A DNA stretch of 64,000 bases from NCBI GenBank assembly GCA_014898415.1, contig RCTD01000007.1, forward strand, positions 1,550,001 to 1,614,000, read 5' to 3'. Positions 34,950-48,141 of the stretch are shown here, in pieces (the first letter of the stretch is position 1; every line of letters begins with the position of its first letter). The notes below the pieces were generated by a model. That model had not been told where the DNA came from. It did not search any database and saw nothing but the letters and a program-made list of their open reading frames with translations. Position numbers and translations under genes: made by a program. The stretch is from Stromatinia cepivora. Lineage: Eukaryota > Ascomycota > Leotiomycetes > Helotiales > Sclerotiniaceae.

Positions 34950-37900
34950 TCAGCCGTGCGGTTTTAGCTTAGTTTCCCCCATATTTTCCGGATGCCTTAT
35001 TGCACGTTTCCTTTAGGCATGTATCAAGGATTGAAAGAAGAAAAGAGTAATGTCTCACCTCCCGTTCCTGTTGATACTTGCCGGAAAGGGGTGAGGTTGA
35101 TGTAGATCTCTCTCTTTTGGAAATGGAAGTAGATTACAGAACGGATGTCGATAAAGCTTAATGGATGTAGTACCGAGGATTCCGCCGAGGCATGTGTACT
35201 TAGTATAGGGCTTGCTTGTGATGAGATGACCTCGTGACTACGAGACATGTTATAACTTGTGAGGATGAGGTATTCAATGTTATCATTTGATTTTCATACC
35301 CGGTGTGGTGGTTTTTGATTGATGTGTGAATGCATATCAGTACTCCACATGCCTGTGGATATTCATTCTCCATTACCCATGTGGAAAACCAGCATATCAG
35401 TTTACTTAGTTGGAGCAAAGGCGTGGGTGACAAAAGAGGAAAGATGCGATGTTCCATCGCAAGTGGACCAGGTTCCAGACAACTCACGTTGCAACCTCGC
35501 CGACCACAAGTAACAATTACAGGGGAGCTTTCAAATATTCACACGGTTGGCAGTGAGACTATGTTGATGTATGGGTGTGAATCTGTGATGAAAAAGTTGC
35601 ATAATTGCTTCAATATGAGAAAACAAATGTTCTTATAGCCAGTGCGTGAGACTCTAGTTTGATTTTCACCTTGGGAAATTGGAAGCGAAGCTCCTCATTT
35701 GAAATTTTCGCTTCCAAATTAAGGAAGAAAAGCCTCTAGAAGGTTCATGGAATGAGATGAGCAATTTCCCAAACTGGAACTTACAAGCCTTTGGTGGGGC
35801 AGATGAAAATGAAGTTATTCTGTGAAGATTGAGCGCAGTATCCCTGATGAGTTACCGGTGCAGCGAGGATAAAGTTTCCGCTTTGGTGGGAGGACATTCA
35901 TATCGTTGGATACTACGATGTCATCTCTATCCGTAGGACTAGGCTGGTATACCGAGGCGTTCGAGTCAATCTTTACAGAATTAGGTGAGGGCGTGTGACA
36001 GGTATGTGAGCAAGTTTGCAGGTTAGAGGTATTGAGAGGTGATAGTCTGTTGTCATTGTCATTGCTATTTGCGGCTTGTGCCTCTTTCCATTCTTGCTCT
36101 GAGTTATCCCCCCTGGATTAGTGCTCAAGGCAATTCACATCTCATCACATCAAGCCATGATCACCTCAGTCATTCCATTCTGAGCTCACTTGCACTTTAC
36201 TATACTTTGGATTCTACCCACTCGTTTCGCTTTCTTGGGTAGGTGGATGATCTCTACTCTCACAGACTTCATAATTAATTGTTGGAACGTCATGTGATCA
36301 ACCTCAAAGGGAGCCGTACCACGAGCGAAAGCTCTAGCCCCTTCCCTTTCAATATAAATAGTACCCTCTTTTCATAGTGTAGCAATCAAGAATGAATAAT
36401 ACAATATACCATAATAGTACTATGCAACGGTACTACCGAAGTGATACCAACATTAATAATCGAAATCGATTTCGAGGCGAGATAGAGAAGTTGAATAAGA
36501 ATATGTCCATTGCTACTATACTTTTGTGCCCTTCGAGAAGACAAGTAAAATTAATTCTTGGCCTTTCTATACAGTAATTTCCTCTCGCGATACGTCTATG
36601 TTTCCAGGAAGGGAAAAAAAAGTTGCCGGGTGCATAGAGCACTTGATAGACATATCAGGGGTTTATTGACATACTTCTTCCCCATTTTGATAGGATAGAA
36701 AGAGCATGTCAATTCTTGAAAAACTACGAGAGACATCTAAGTAGAACACTCAGTTCGTTACTATAATTGGCACAACCCTTCTCCAGTCTACTTCGGTGCC
36801 CTACAATTAATTGTTAGTCAATCCTGCTTTGAGTCAAAACCGAAACATAAAGCAAAGTTTATGTTTATATACCTTCTTGAAATAATCTATTCCTATATTA
36901 ATATTTATCCCGATTATAGTATATAAGACATTCTCCCATGACTCCGTATATATCACATACAATCAGAAATATAAAAGATTGGATAAATGGAGTCGTAGTT
37001 TGGCTAGTTGATGACCTGCGAACCATTGTTGATGCATGTGTGTTTCCTCCTACCTTGAAGCTGAATGGAAAGAGCCAAATTATCTTCTGAAATTTGCGAG
37101 AGGAGATGTTTCTGGGGGCATGTTTTGGAGTGAAGCGATGTAGGATGATTTAGATATTTAGGGGATACATGTTTAGTTATGTGGTTCGAGAGTTTGATCG
37201 ATAGATGGATGAGATATCCTTGATGTATTGATACAATACAATGCGCGTCCTAGTACTCTACTTAGCTTGGGCTGAGATGAGCTGAGATGAAGAATATTCA
37301 CCCACTCACACTTCAAAACTTTTCTTGCACATCTCATTTTATGAAACAACCAGTAACCATGTGTTGTCGTACATAGTTCTCCTTTTTTCTAGCAGAGGGT
37401 CCCGTACTGAACCTTGATGTACAGAACAAATAGGATTCCGTAACCGGATCTTAAGTATAAGTTCTGGATGCAATGGCCAGATATCAGTTTAAGACCTGGG
37501 TAGCGCATACAAACCAACTAACTGTATACTCTATTTTCAATTCTTTGTATCCTGTAAAGAGGAAGAATAGATAGATATTCATCTCCTCCATCTTCTTGCT
37601 TCACTCGGCCTATCCTCGGCCTATACCATACATAGCAATGTTTATGAAGATGAGATAGAAAGAGAGATCAATCGAGACCTTCACATTTAAGAATTTCAAC
37701 ATTCTGCCAGTTTGAAGCCAGTGGTTGGAGACTCACCAAAAGCAAGTGCTAAATCGGGGATAGTATGCAGTGTGGGAGTTGGAAGGCATGTTTGAATATC
37801 TAATACTCATTTCTTATTACTCACAGTGCCCATCAATCCTCCAGTAAAATTCATCCATATAACATGACACCTCCGAATCATACATATCGTATACAATGCT

Positions 37901-38434
37901 TAAGAGCGTTATCATTTATCATACATACATACACCATAAGATCATCAACCAATGATAAAACACAGAAAGACAGGAAAGAATTTCTAGCTTTCTTAGGGGT
38001 TGTTGATATTGTCTGGAAAAGTGGAGCAACCGCGAGGAGACGAATTTTTGAGCATTTCGTCCTCTTGCCCAATTCTATTGAGATTCTAGTATTATTATAC
38101 GTCTGGCTCCAATTTCTTTAGATCTGCTATAGCCTGATGTTGACCTGTGGGTTGGAATTATAGGACACGAATATGTGGAAATTGCTTGTATATTTTCTTC
38201 TGCATCTCGCATAACAACTTGAATCAAACCACCCAAATACCAACCCACTCATCAAATCATATCATAGCCCGTCTCTTTCCCAATAAACAAAACAATTCTG
38301 AACGCCCCTAGATGTGACGTCATCCTCCACCATTCTCATCTATCAAGCATTTTCTCTAGCCTTCCCCCCCCCTTCTATGACCCGGTTTTCCCCTGCCAGG
38401 AATTAATCAGACCTCCTCTCACCCTTATCAGTTA

Positions 38435-41400
38435 TCACAACGCCTTAACAATAGTCCTCTCATCAAAAAGATCTCTCAGCAACCCCTGCCTACAAGCCTC
38501 CCAATCCGTTGCTCCCATACCGTACGTACTCTCAAAAGCGAAGATGCTCAATTGACTAAAGAATGGCCTCAAAACCTTCGCGACCAATTCATCTTTCCTC
38601 TCCCAAGTTCCCTCATCATTAATTCCAAATCCACCTTTCATTCTCCCCAATAGAGGCCTCCTCATCGAATATTTACCTGCTTGTGAAACTGCAACTGAAG
38701 AGGATTCTTGTAATGCGGTTGTATTGGTGGTAGCCGCTAAACCCAATTCTTCGCTCAATTCGTCGACTAAAGAAACGGGCCGGAATGAAGAGGGGCGATA
38801 GACGGCATCGATAGTGTCGGTTATGAAAAGCCATTCGTGTAATTGAAAATCATCGGGTGCAATGCAGAGTAAAGTGTCCAGTAACTTACATGCTTGTAGG
38901 ATAGAGTAATTATTATAAGTGTCAGAGGGAGTACTATGATCAGGTGCTACAACCGATGAAATGGCAACGTGAAGTTCGGCGTTGATTATGGGCCAGAGGG
39001 TTGCGAGATGAACAGCCGAGGTCTTGAGAACGAGAGCGCGGAGAAGAAGATAGATATCCGCGCGAGTAGTTGAGGAAGGGGAGGATGTTGTAGTTGCGGA
39101 AAGTAGTTCAACAATCTTCTCTTGAATAACAGGAAGGTCAGTCACAAAATTATCGTCCATGGTGGCTAGAACTAGGGCAGCTATTCGGCGGAGATTGAGT
39201 TGTGATTTTCTGTCCGCCTCAAAGCGCGCCGACGTTGCTCCGACACCAAACACAATACCAGCTGTAGAAGGCGCGACTAGTCGTGATAACAGTTCTGGCA
39301 TTCGTTCTTTGTCGCTCAAGGTCCACTGCCTGAGTAATGGCAGCCAATCACTTTCAACGAGACTGATGTTATTTGCGAAGAAGCGAGAATCGTTGAATGC
39401 ATCACCGAGATCTTTTCGCCATGACTTTTGCGTGTTAGGAAGCCTGGAAAGCTGATATAGTAGTTCTAGAGTACTCTTCGAAACGTTATCTGGAAAGGAT
39501 CTGGACTTGAAAGTTGGTCCAATGACACTCGATGAGATGGTATTCGCCGCATTCAGTATTCGATCATTTTCGACAAGCACTTTCGGTAGGTTTGGCGCAA
39601 TAGATGCTAAAATCCTAACGACATCATCGGACCTTGGTGAAGGACGAGATGAAGAAGACCGCTGATCCATGTCTGTCAGCTTCTCTACACTCTCAGAGAA
39701 TCCCATAGGTCTAGTAGTGAACATCGCAGTAAGTAATCGGAGGAAGAGATCCTGGTTTATATTAGTTCTTATCTCATCCACGATCGATTTGTACTTACTC
39801 CCAATTCTCTCCGCATTCGACGCTGCTCTCCAAAATTGGTATTATCAACCTTCACTCCTAAAATGGCGGCAAATTCCAAAAGACTAGGGAGCGTTTGTCG
39901 ATGTGGGAATGGATTTGCCAATAGATCTTTGAGGAAGGTCATACAATCGACCCAAATTTCATCCATGGCATCATCCTCTAATGATCTTGCATATTCCACT
40001 AAAAATGTCACCAAGTCCGTATCGCTTAGTGAGGATGTCAAAGTCGATTTTCTTGATGGATCCAGCGCGTTTGGGTTCGTCCTGCTATATATAGCATTGA
40101 AAATTGCAGGAATGGTGTGTTTTGGTCTTGAGCCGTCAAGGACGTGAAGAAGATTGAAGATAACAATAGGTCGCGGGTCGTTATCCTTGGAAGACTTTTG
40201 CCCAATTTCAACCAATGTCTCCAAGCATTCTAATGCCTCAGCTGTGAAAAGATGTTCAAGAAGTCTTCGAGCTCGATTCCGCATGCGCAAAGAGGTGTAA
40301 TTGAAGGAGGCAGTGGATTCACTATCCTGAGCTCCATCTTGGCCACCCCAAGACCAAATGAGGAAGCAAATTCGAACAGCATCTTGAAACGAGAGCAACA
40401 CAGTCAGACGGTTATTGGCAGTTATGCTTCTTGCTTGTGGTGTCTCCGAGTTGAAGACACCGGAGACCATGTTTCCAAAAAATCCTTGTGGTTGATCAGG
40501 ACTTTTAGCAATAGGTGCCTTCGTCTCATCTTTCAGTAATCGGTCATGCCCCTTTGCGAGCACGAACTCAAGTCCGTTGAGCAAAGATATCAACGTGGAT
40601 TCAGGAGCCGCAAAGCCCTCAGACACCATACCTGGCTCCTTAAATGTGGTTTGAAGATTAGTAAAAGTTTGTTCAATCTGTGCGCAGAGAGTTTCGACTA
40701 GTGGTATAAGGATTTGGAAAATTGTTTCCGAATAGAATGGTAGACATTCTGTCAAGAAGCTGACCCAACTATCCAGAACCGGTCTACTCGAAGCGGCCTC
40801 AAACCCTGCCTGCAAGCACTTCACCAGTGACGGTGGCGGAGGAGGTAAGAAGGGTCCTGTGTGCTCGCCCTGGTCGATTCCGAGCGATGAAACGGACGCA
40901 TTGTCATGTTGAGTTATAGTGGAGGTCATAGTGGTAGAGCGCTTTTTGAGAGTAGGTGATGGTGGTGGAAGGTTGATAACGGGTCGAATCTTTAAAGCAG
41001 CATAGACCACATCGAGGAGCAAGACCTGAATGAAGGGATCGGGTCCAGTCAAAGAGTGGCTTAGTCTCTGAATAAGAACATGCTCCAACTGAAGCTCGCC
41101 TAATGATAAAGAATATGGGCTCAATAAGATTTGATGTAGGAGAGTTAGAGCAGTACGATGGAACTGATGGATATGTGGTTTTCGTTCCGAGTTCTCCGGT
41201 TCATAGGTCCCCGATATTGCTTGCAAGCACACATGTAGAAAGAATTCCAAGAGCGTAATTTCTTCATCCCGACCAGCTATAATATTGTCAGCACAGGACC
41301 AATACATAATGAACCAAACTTACTGATTTGAAATAGAGAGCGATGAGATCTGTCTGTAGAGATGCTATTATGAGCAAGTGCCGCCCACGTGGTATCCGAA

Positions 41401-44357
41401 GACCATCGCAATACATTGGATAGTGTTTGAAGATGATACAAACATTGATCCAGGTCATCTTCATCTGCATAGATACGCATGTTGTGATGTGCTGTGGTCC
41501 CAGCATCTTCGAACTTTGTGTAAAGAAAACTATAGCTCGAGAACTTTGCGACAAAAATATGAAATAACCTAAGGTACAGTCAGCGAAATTCTACTGTGGT
41601 ATCAAACCATACCTACCTATCAATACCAACGAGACTTTGAAGCCAGATTCTAACAGTCATGAAAAGTTGTGTCCGTTCATCAACAAGCGCATCAAGTAAA
41701 AGGAAGAGAGGTTTCGCAAGCATAACTTCATAATTGCCAATACCAGAAAGTCGAGGTGTATTTTTGATGTCATTGTTCGAGCTTCTACGGTCAAGGTGGC
41801 CGGCATTATCTTGTAGAGAATGTGTCCACAAAATGCTAAAGCTCCGCCCAGGATCAGCGTCTCGAGACGCATATGTGCCATTCAGATCATGCTCTATCAT
41901 TAAATTACATATCGAGGCTTCTATATCGTGGTTATCGAGTGTGAGGGTTGTCTGTAATTGCCAAAGACTTCGAACAGTCTCGACATGGTATTTCGGATGA
42001 GAAGCAGATAGATATGACCAAGCTAAGCGAACGAGGGAATCTACTAGACTGGATAGCTGTGGCAATGAGATGTAATGATTTGAGTAAAGACTCGTGCATA
42101 GAGACATGATAGACGTAAATGCGAGGAATGGAAGTTGAGATGGCATGCTCAATTTGCTTCGCATAGACTTTAGCAGGCCTGAGACATCGAGGCTTCCAAC
42201 CTTGGGTAATTTAGCAAGTAGCATGACAAGGAGCCTGGTCTTAACGCCAGCATCAGCACTTGACACTGAACTTGACAAACTCTCGTTAGCTATGCTACCA
42301 CTTTCGCGGACGAGCAATTCGCTTAGATCACGAGCTGAGAATGGTGGGGGAAATGCATCTAAATTCCCTTGCTCCTGAACATAGAATGTTTTCATACTAC
42401 GTATTATTTCGGTATTCGAGAGGTGTCTGAGTTCGTCCTCATCATGTTTGGCCATTAACTGGCTAGTGGGAGGCCGCACTTGAAAGGCTCGTTCTGGAAT
42501 GAGATCGCTCAAATCCATAACAAGATTTAGGGCTAATTTTTCAACTTCACTTGCGACGCCAACCTTTTCTGCGCGCTCCTGTGTCCTTTCCTTAGCATCT
42601 TCCAGCATACTTAATATTGTCAAGGTTGCTAATGGAGCGTGTATCAGCAGCATTTCTTCTTCTCGTACATTGAAGTGGTTGATTATAAACGTAACGAGGG
42701 ACAATTTATCAATCTGCTCCTCGGTTGATAACTTTCCAGGAGCCAATGCCTGCGCAATCAATCCGACAATTTCACCCCAAATCAGACCACTTTCGACCCC
42801 GTCGAAAAAGACACTAGCACTTCGAAGAACTTCGGCAAAGTCGGCTTTGTTCGCTGCCTTACTCTTGTACCCTCTGACGCTAGTGACAACAGATAGGAAT
42901 ATGTCCGGAACGACAAGTCCACCGATCTCCCATCGGTCCATTAAAGAAAGACATATTCGGAATGGTCGAGCCTTTTCAATAGGGTTGACAGCTTCCCGTC
43001 GTATTAATTTAAGTAAAGCTTGCGTAAGTGGATGAAGACCATAGTTCTCGAAGTACTGTGTCCTTGAAGAAGCATGTGACCCAAGAGGATCTCCAGAAAG
43101 CGATGTTGGTGATTCTGGACCATTCTCATTATCATGACCAGCTGGCTCAGGTCCTAAAAGCCACGTCCATAGACGTCGATTCAAGCTCATATCACGTCGA
43201 GTCACAACCCCTGCAGCGGCGGTGACAAGAAGCTCAAGATCTTCCGATTTCACTCGCTGTTGTAAAACATTCGAATGTAGAGGTAAATGAGTGACAAGGA
43301 GATCTAAAAATCCACGCTGAATTAAGATTTGCTCGTCACCCAAGCCAGCAGCAAAACATCGTAAAAGTAAGCCAGGCTCAGGAGAAGTAACAATTTCGGC
43401 CAATTGAGATTGATTCGTAGTCACATCATCCTTGTGAGGCCCATTGGATGATGAAGTGCTTTGCTCTGAAGGCGACTGTCCGAGTGTCGGGAGATTGCGA
43501 TTGAGATAGGCCAATGCTCCCAATCGACGACCATTACTCGTTATTGCAGCGAGGAAGAAGCATTGCCAAAAATATTCGTCCCCACTACTGTGATTTTGAC
43601 CCAAATCTTCAGTGCCAGAAGGTCTGACAGCATGTTTGAAACCATCAAGTAACTTCAATGTGCGCTCAAATTCATCACTATTTTCCTCCTCAAGACCAGG
43701 CAATAAAGCAAGTATGATCGCTTTTAAAGTTGGTCGTAGTGATCGTCCATCAACTTTGAGTATGTGCTTTTCTAGAAGTTCAAGAAATGGCCCTCTCACA
43801 GACAAGGATGCAAATGACAAAGTGGTCGATAACCCCGGCAGGTAGAGGGGTAAATCTTTAGACAATTCATCTGTTCCTATCATTGAAAATATGTATCCGT
43901 AAACTTCAAGAGCTTTTTGGTGTACACCTGAAGGTAGTGAAGGATTTAAACACTGAGCTAGACGTTTTGCGACAATTGCTTTAGATGGGACAGCAGCTAT
44001 ATTGGTGGGATGTGCTTGTAACGACTATAATTATTGTCTCAGTATATTCCTTTTATTCACATTCTCAAGACCACACACCTTCAATAGCCTCCCCAAAAAA
44101 GAAATATAATCCGCCCATTCCTGTAAGGCTGTGTCAAACAACGAGAGTGAACGATCGACACCAGATGCATATCTGCGGAATGCTTTATCTTTATTTGGAG
44201 GTTCATCTGTTACATAGTCAGTTCTGCCATATAAAATATAAGAGATGGGAGTTCTACCTCCACCTAACTGGTTCCTCCATTTTCTTGAAACTGGTGATGC
44301 TCTTCCTGAGCTCGCAGGAGATACTGACCCTTGGCCAGAGCTGGGCTCAAGGGCCAT
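38435..44357 (-). CDS. dopA: DopA/Dop1 (Dopey) trafficking protein
   Basis: Very large conserved protein of the Dopey family. In yeast Dop1 works with Mon2 and the flippase Neo1 in endosome-Golgi trafficking; in Aspergillus nidulans DopA affects morphogenesis. The exons are 44079-44357, 41617-44024, 41324-41568, 39799-41276 and 38435-39751, giving 1908 residues, normal for the family. The N-terminal Dopey block is clear: YASGVDRSLSLFDTALQEWA then FLGRLLK, and across the first intron SLQAHPTNIAAVPSKAIVAK. Later family-like blocks include GYIFSMIGTDEL and KFEDAGTTAHHNMRIYADE, the latter only after splicing exon 3. The rest is mainly alpha-helical sequence. All four introns are 47-54 bp. The gene is divergent from MON1. 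Confidence 0.93.
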
Positions 44358-44719
44358 GATTCTTGTGGCACTTCACAAAAATAGATTCAGAGATGATTTG
44401 CATCTTTTGATTGTTGTTGTTCGCATTCAATTCATGAATTCATGACGTACGCGTGGCTTCTTTCAACTGAGTTATGATGGTAAAATTCCCAAGGCTGACA
44501 GGTTGTCGCTAATTCTTCAGTGGATCCAGCCCCGCGTGCATAAACCACAGCCTTCAAATATCCCTGTTATATCGAGAAGTCCATAAGAACTCACTCTCAT
44601 TCCAACAAGTGCTAAGAAGTCATTATTGTAAGTACAGCATAATGTGCTGTAACAAAAAGGTTACAAAATTATTGTGAGTTTGCCATTAGTTAAAACATCC
44701 CTTCCCCCGCAGGGACCTC
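44358..44719. promoter_or_regulatory. DopA-MON1 divergent promoter
   Basis: This is 362 bp between two divergent start codons. An ACGCGT word (MluI-box type) lies at 44449-44454. A possible 5'-UTR intron for MON1 runs from GTAAGT at 44628 to CCCCGCAG ending at 44712, just before the ATG; it is supported only by splice-site resemblance and its branch site is weak. Confidence 0.45.
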
Positions 44720-46919
44720 ATGGGAGCTTCTCCTGACCTCTCGGATGCAGCTCCCCATGAACGAGCACATGCAACAAATGAGGGATCCCCGTCTGCGAAA
44801 GCGACAGTCAATGATGTTGCGACTTATGCGATGACCGGTGAAGATGAACCCCAGGTCCCGAAGGGCATCAATGATGATGCTTCCGAGAACCCCATGAAGA
44901 CTCTCGACACGGAAGCCCCCGAGGTTGTCACAAACAAAGATGATATCTCAGATAATGATACGAAAGAGCGAAGACCGCCTCTGCCACCCAGACCTTCATT
45001 GTCCCAAGTCGCAGAACGTCCAAAAACCTCAGGAGGTCCAATGCGACCGGCATTGCAATCTAAACCTACCACGGCATTATCGTCAGTCGATATACAGACG
45101 TTATCATTTCCCGATGGCACAAGAGGTACTTTTTCCACGCCAGTTAATCGATCAGCATCCGAAGCAAAACCAGGCCATGGTGCCACTTCATCAGTTTCTT
45201 CAACAAGCAAGAAAAAAGGTCTGGAAGGAAGTGACAACGATGATAATGCCAGCCTCATGAGTTGTGCGCCAACCTTGAAGGCAAATGGAGATCTCGCAAG
45301 TCTACTTGACGATGGACTTAATGCGCAAAGTCCGGCATGGATACTGTTAAATTCACAAGCCGATCATGGGGAACCAATTGATGAGACAGTGGAATTTGAA
45401 GATATCTCTCTTCCAAATTTCGACCGTGAATTCGATGAAATAGGGGAAGTTGATAGTAAGGGTGGAAACGAAGAGGAACTACTCATACAATGGAAGTCGA
45501 AACTCAAGCATTACTTAATTCTCTCTTCCGCCGGAAAACCCATATATAGTCGGCACGGAGATCAAAATCTTATCAATGGCTATATTGGAATCATTCAAAC
45601 GATTATATCATTCTTCGAGGGTTCAAAAGACCCCCTCACGGGATTTACTGCAGGTCGTACAAGATTTGTTATCTCAACCGACGGACCTCTATACTTTGTT
45701 GCTATCAGCAAACTTGGCGAAAGCGATGCTCAATTGAAAGGCCAGCTTGAGGCTCTATATATGCAAATCCTATCAACCTTGACCCTACCAACTCTCACAC
45801 ATTTGTTTTCCAATCGACCAAATACAGATCTTCGCAGACCTTTGGAGGGAACTGAATCATTACTATCATCACTTGCAGACACTTTCACTAAAGGCTCTCC
45901 TTCTGCTTTGTTATCTGCATTAGAATGTTTAAAGTTGCGGAAATCACAACGACATGTTATAAACAATACCCTCCTAAAAGCACGAACTGACAAGCTTCTT
46001 TACGGACTGATAGTAGCCGGTGGTAGGCTTGTGAGTGTGATGCGCCCCAAGCGGCATTCATTGCATCCCAGTGACCTCCAACTCATATTCAACATGCTTT
46101 TCGAAGCTGGCGGGGTCCGAGCTGGAGGAGGCGAGAATTGGATCCCTCTATGTCTCCCAGGATTCAATAATAGAGGATACCTCTATATGTACGTGAGCTT
46201 TTTGAGCGTGGAAGAAGGCGAACCTATTAAAGATAATCTCTCTGAGAACAAGAAAGGCAAAACGGAAGATGAAGTTGCGGTGCTTCTCATAAGCGCTGAT
46301 AAGGAAAGCTTTTTCGAGCTTAAACAAATGCGTGATGATGTGGTTAACCAACTGGAAAAGAATGGAAGTATGAATATCATTAAAGCTGCCGTTCGCCAGG
46401 GACGTCCAAAGACAATTGATATTGTTCCTGGAACACCGTTACGACATTTTCTATACAAGTCACGAGCAAATGTTCAATTCACAATGCCATCATTCGATCC
46501 ATATTACAACACTCTTGTCAGTCGTCGAAGGTAAGATCAAATATTTCAGTTCTACTTTTAAACATTAAAGCGATAGTGTTATTCGATACTGCAAAGTATC
46601 TATTAGGGGTATATCGTTATCCCACAAATCATCAAACCTCGTAGAAAACCACAAAAAACTGACACCAATACCCAGGCTCATGAACCGATACCAAAACCTA
46701 CACTCCGCAACACACAAAAAGCATTCCCACCTCAAAGTTCTCCACTGCGTCTCCCGGGACAGCATCTCTCTTGCTTGGACAACTCCCCAATTTGAATTCT
46801 ACTGCGTAGCAGGCCCTAATGCTTCACGCGCGGGCTTGGCTCAAGGAGCCAATAAAATAATTCAATGGGTCAAGCGCGAAGAAGAACGTGTGTTTATTGT
46901 CGGTGGCGCCGTCTTTTAA
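44720..46919 (+). CDS. mon1: Vacuolar fusion protein Mon1
   Basis: Subunit of the Mon1-Ccz1 complex, the guanine-nucleotide exchange factor that activates Rab7/Ypt7 on late endosomes, vacuoles and autophagosomes. The exons are 44720-46530 and 46676-46919; the intron is 145 bp and the protein 684 residues. About 250 disordered acidic and Pro-rich residues precede the longin-domain core, which begins near residue 258 ([20 protein letters not shown]) and continues with [31 protein letters not shown] sequence and [10 protein letters not shown]. The second exon supplies the conserved C-terminus ([17 protein letters not shown], then [14 protein letters not shown]). Its TAA stop overlaps the stop codon of the convergent gene on the other strand. 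Confidence 0.94.
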
Positions 46920-48141
46920 GGACCCATTCGAGATGTACGACTTAGTTCCCTAGCTTTGGCTTTTGCTTCGGCCTCGAGATTCTTTCCCGCCTGCACAAAC
47001 CCATCTAATTGGTTTGAAGCAATTTCTTCATAATCATTGCATTCGTCTTTAATCTAGAAGAAGCAAACGAATTAGTCTCTTTTGCGCAAACCCTAATGTA
47101 CCTAAATAGAACATGAATAACAAAACTTACATCATCAAGAACACTATCAGGGTATATTTCTTTGTGCTCAATATTCCTCTTTTGTCTCTCCTGTTTATTC
47201 TCCCTCTCCAATCGTTCGGATTCACTTTCTACTTCCTGCGCATTCAAGACCTCAGGAGCATTCTTCCGGAAACCAGGCACTGTCCAGCGCCTCTTTACGC
47301 TTATTCCTTCCTTTCCCCCTTCTTCTATATTCTTAGATCGCTTAGCCTGACCATCACTTTTACTCCTCTGCATCTCACCCTCACCCTCACCCTCTCCCTC
47401 GCTTTCTTTCTCTTTCTCCTTCTCCTTTTCCTTATCACTACCCATCTCTTTTGGACCCCAACAAACTGTATTAAACCGCACTAAACCACTTGGTGACCCG
47501 TCATCCACCTTCTCAACCACTCCACATTTATCTTTTTTTCCCTTCCACCTCCAAAAACTCCACCTCCAACTCTTATTCCTCTTCCCATTCTCACCACTCA
47601 TCCCCTGCACATCATTACTCACCACCTGAACCTGTATCTGAGCCTGCATCTCCCTTTCATCCTCCTCAACCATACCCTCAATCTCACCCTGACCAAAAAC
47701 CTCACAAACCTCCTTTTCCCACTCGTCAGAAACAGGACTCGGTATATCGGGTCCCTCGACCATCCTCTTGATATCTTTATCTATACTTCGCTGGAAAGGT
47801 TTCCCGTTTTCTTTGCTGGATTCTTGACTACTTCCGCTACTTCCTTCTACATATCCAAATTCAAACTCATCACTCCGCATTACTCCCCTACGCGGAGATT
47901 GCGGCGGTGTGATAGAACTTCTATTCATAACCCTTCTAGTATCACCCACGATCGTTCGAGAAGAGATAGATTGAGAGTCCGAGGGAGGAGTAAGAGGATC
48001 AGTAGAATTTATCTTTGTGTTTGCGAGCGAGGTATCGAGTTTTGGTAGATCTTTATTTTTATTTTTGTTTTTGTTTTTGTTTTTGTTTTTGTTTTTTTTG
48101 GACCAGGAGATTGATCGCCATATGCTTGTTTGGTTTATCAT
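46916..48141 (-). CDS. Hypothetical low-complexity protein, convergent with MON1
   Basis: I do not recognise this protein. The exons are 47131-48141 and 46916-47053 with a 77-bp intron, giving 382 residues. The splice is supported because the second exon continues a plausible acidic helical C-terminus ([19 protein letters not shown]) ending RTSRMGP, while the unspliced frame drifts into unlikely sequence. The N-terminus has a Lys-Asn dipeptide run from (TTTTTG)n DNA, and the middle has Glu-Lys and Glu-Gly dipeptide runs. More complex segments ([40 protein letters not shown]) are the likely conserved parts. It is probably soluble, as no transmembrane segment is seen. Its TAA is antisense to the MON1 TAA, sharing TTAA. 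Confidence 0.72.
48055..48100. repeat. (TTTTTG)n in-frame hexamer repeat
   Basis: About six TTTTTG-type units, read on the minus strand as alternating Lys-Asn codons near the N-terminus of the 382-residue protein. The unit length of 6 keeps the frame when copy number changes. Confidence 0.9.

Larger units (their letters stand above)
28601..38434. other. Gene-free stretch between FlbC-like gene and DopA
   Basis: Nearly 10 kb with no gene I can support on either strand. Frames are short (at most about 113 codons), lack domains and do not extend across plausible introns. It contains a heptamer minisatellite (28692-28740), an AT-rich patch (about 30190-30390), a near-palindrome with a TATA box (31148-31202), a 14-bp-arm hairpin (34891-34949) and a TATA-like motif at 36351. 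The DopA 3' UTR probably occupies the last few hundred bases. No tRNA B-box or 5S rRNA sequence was found by eye. Confidence 0.5.

Noticed and set aside
16964..38434. tRNA, 5S rRNA or spliceosomal RNA genes in the desert
   Set aside because: I looked by eye for GTTCGA-type B boxes and 5S-like sequence on both strands and found none; a covariance-model search would be the decisive test.
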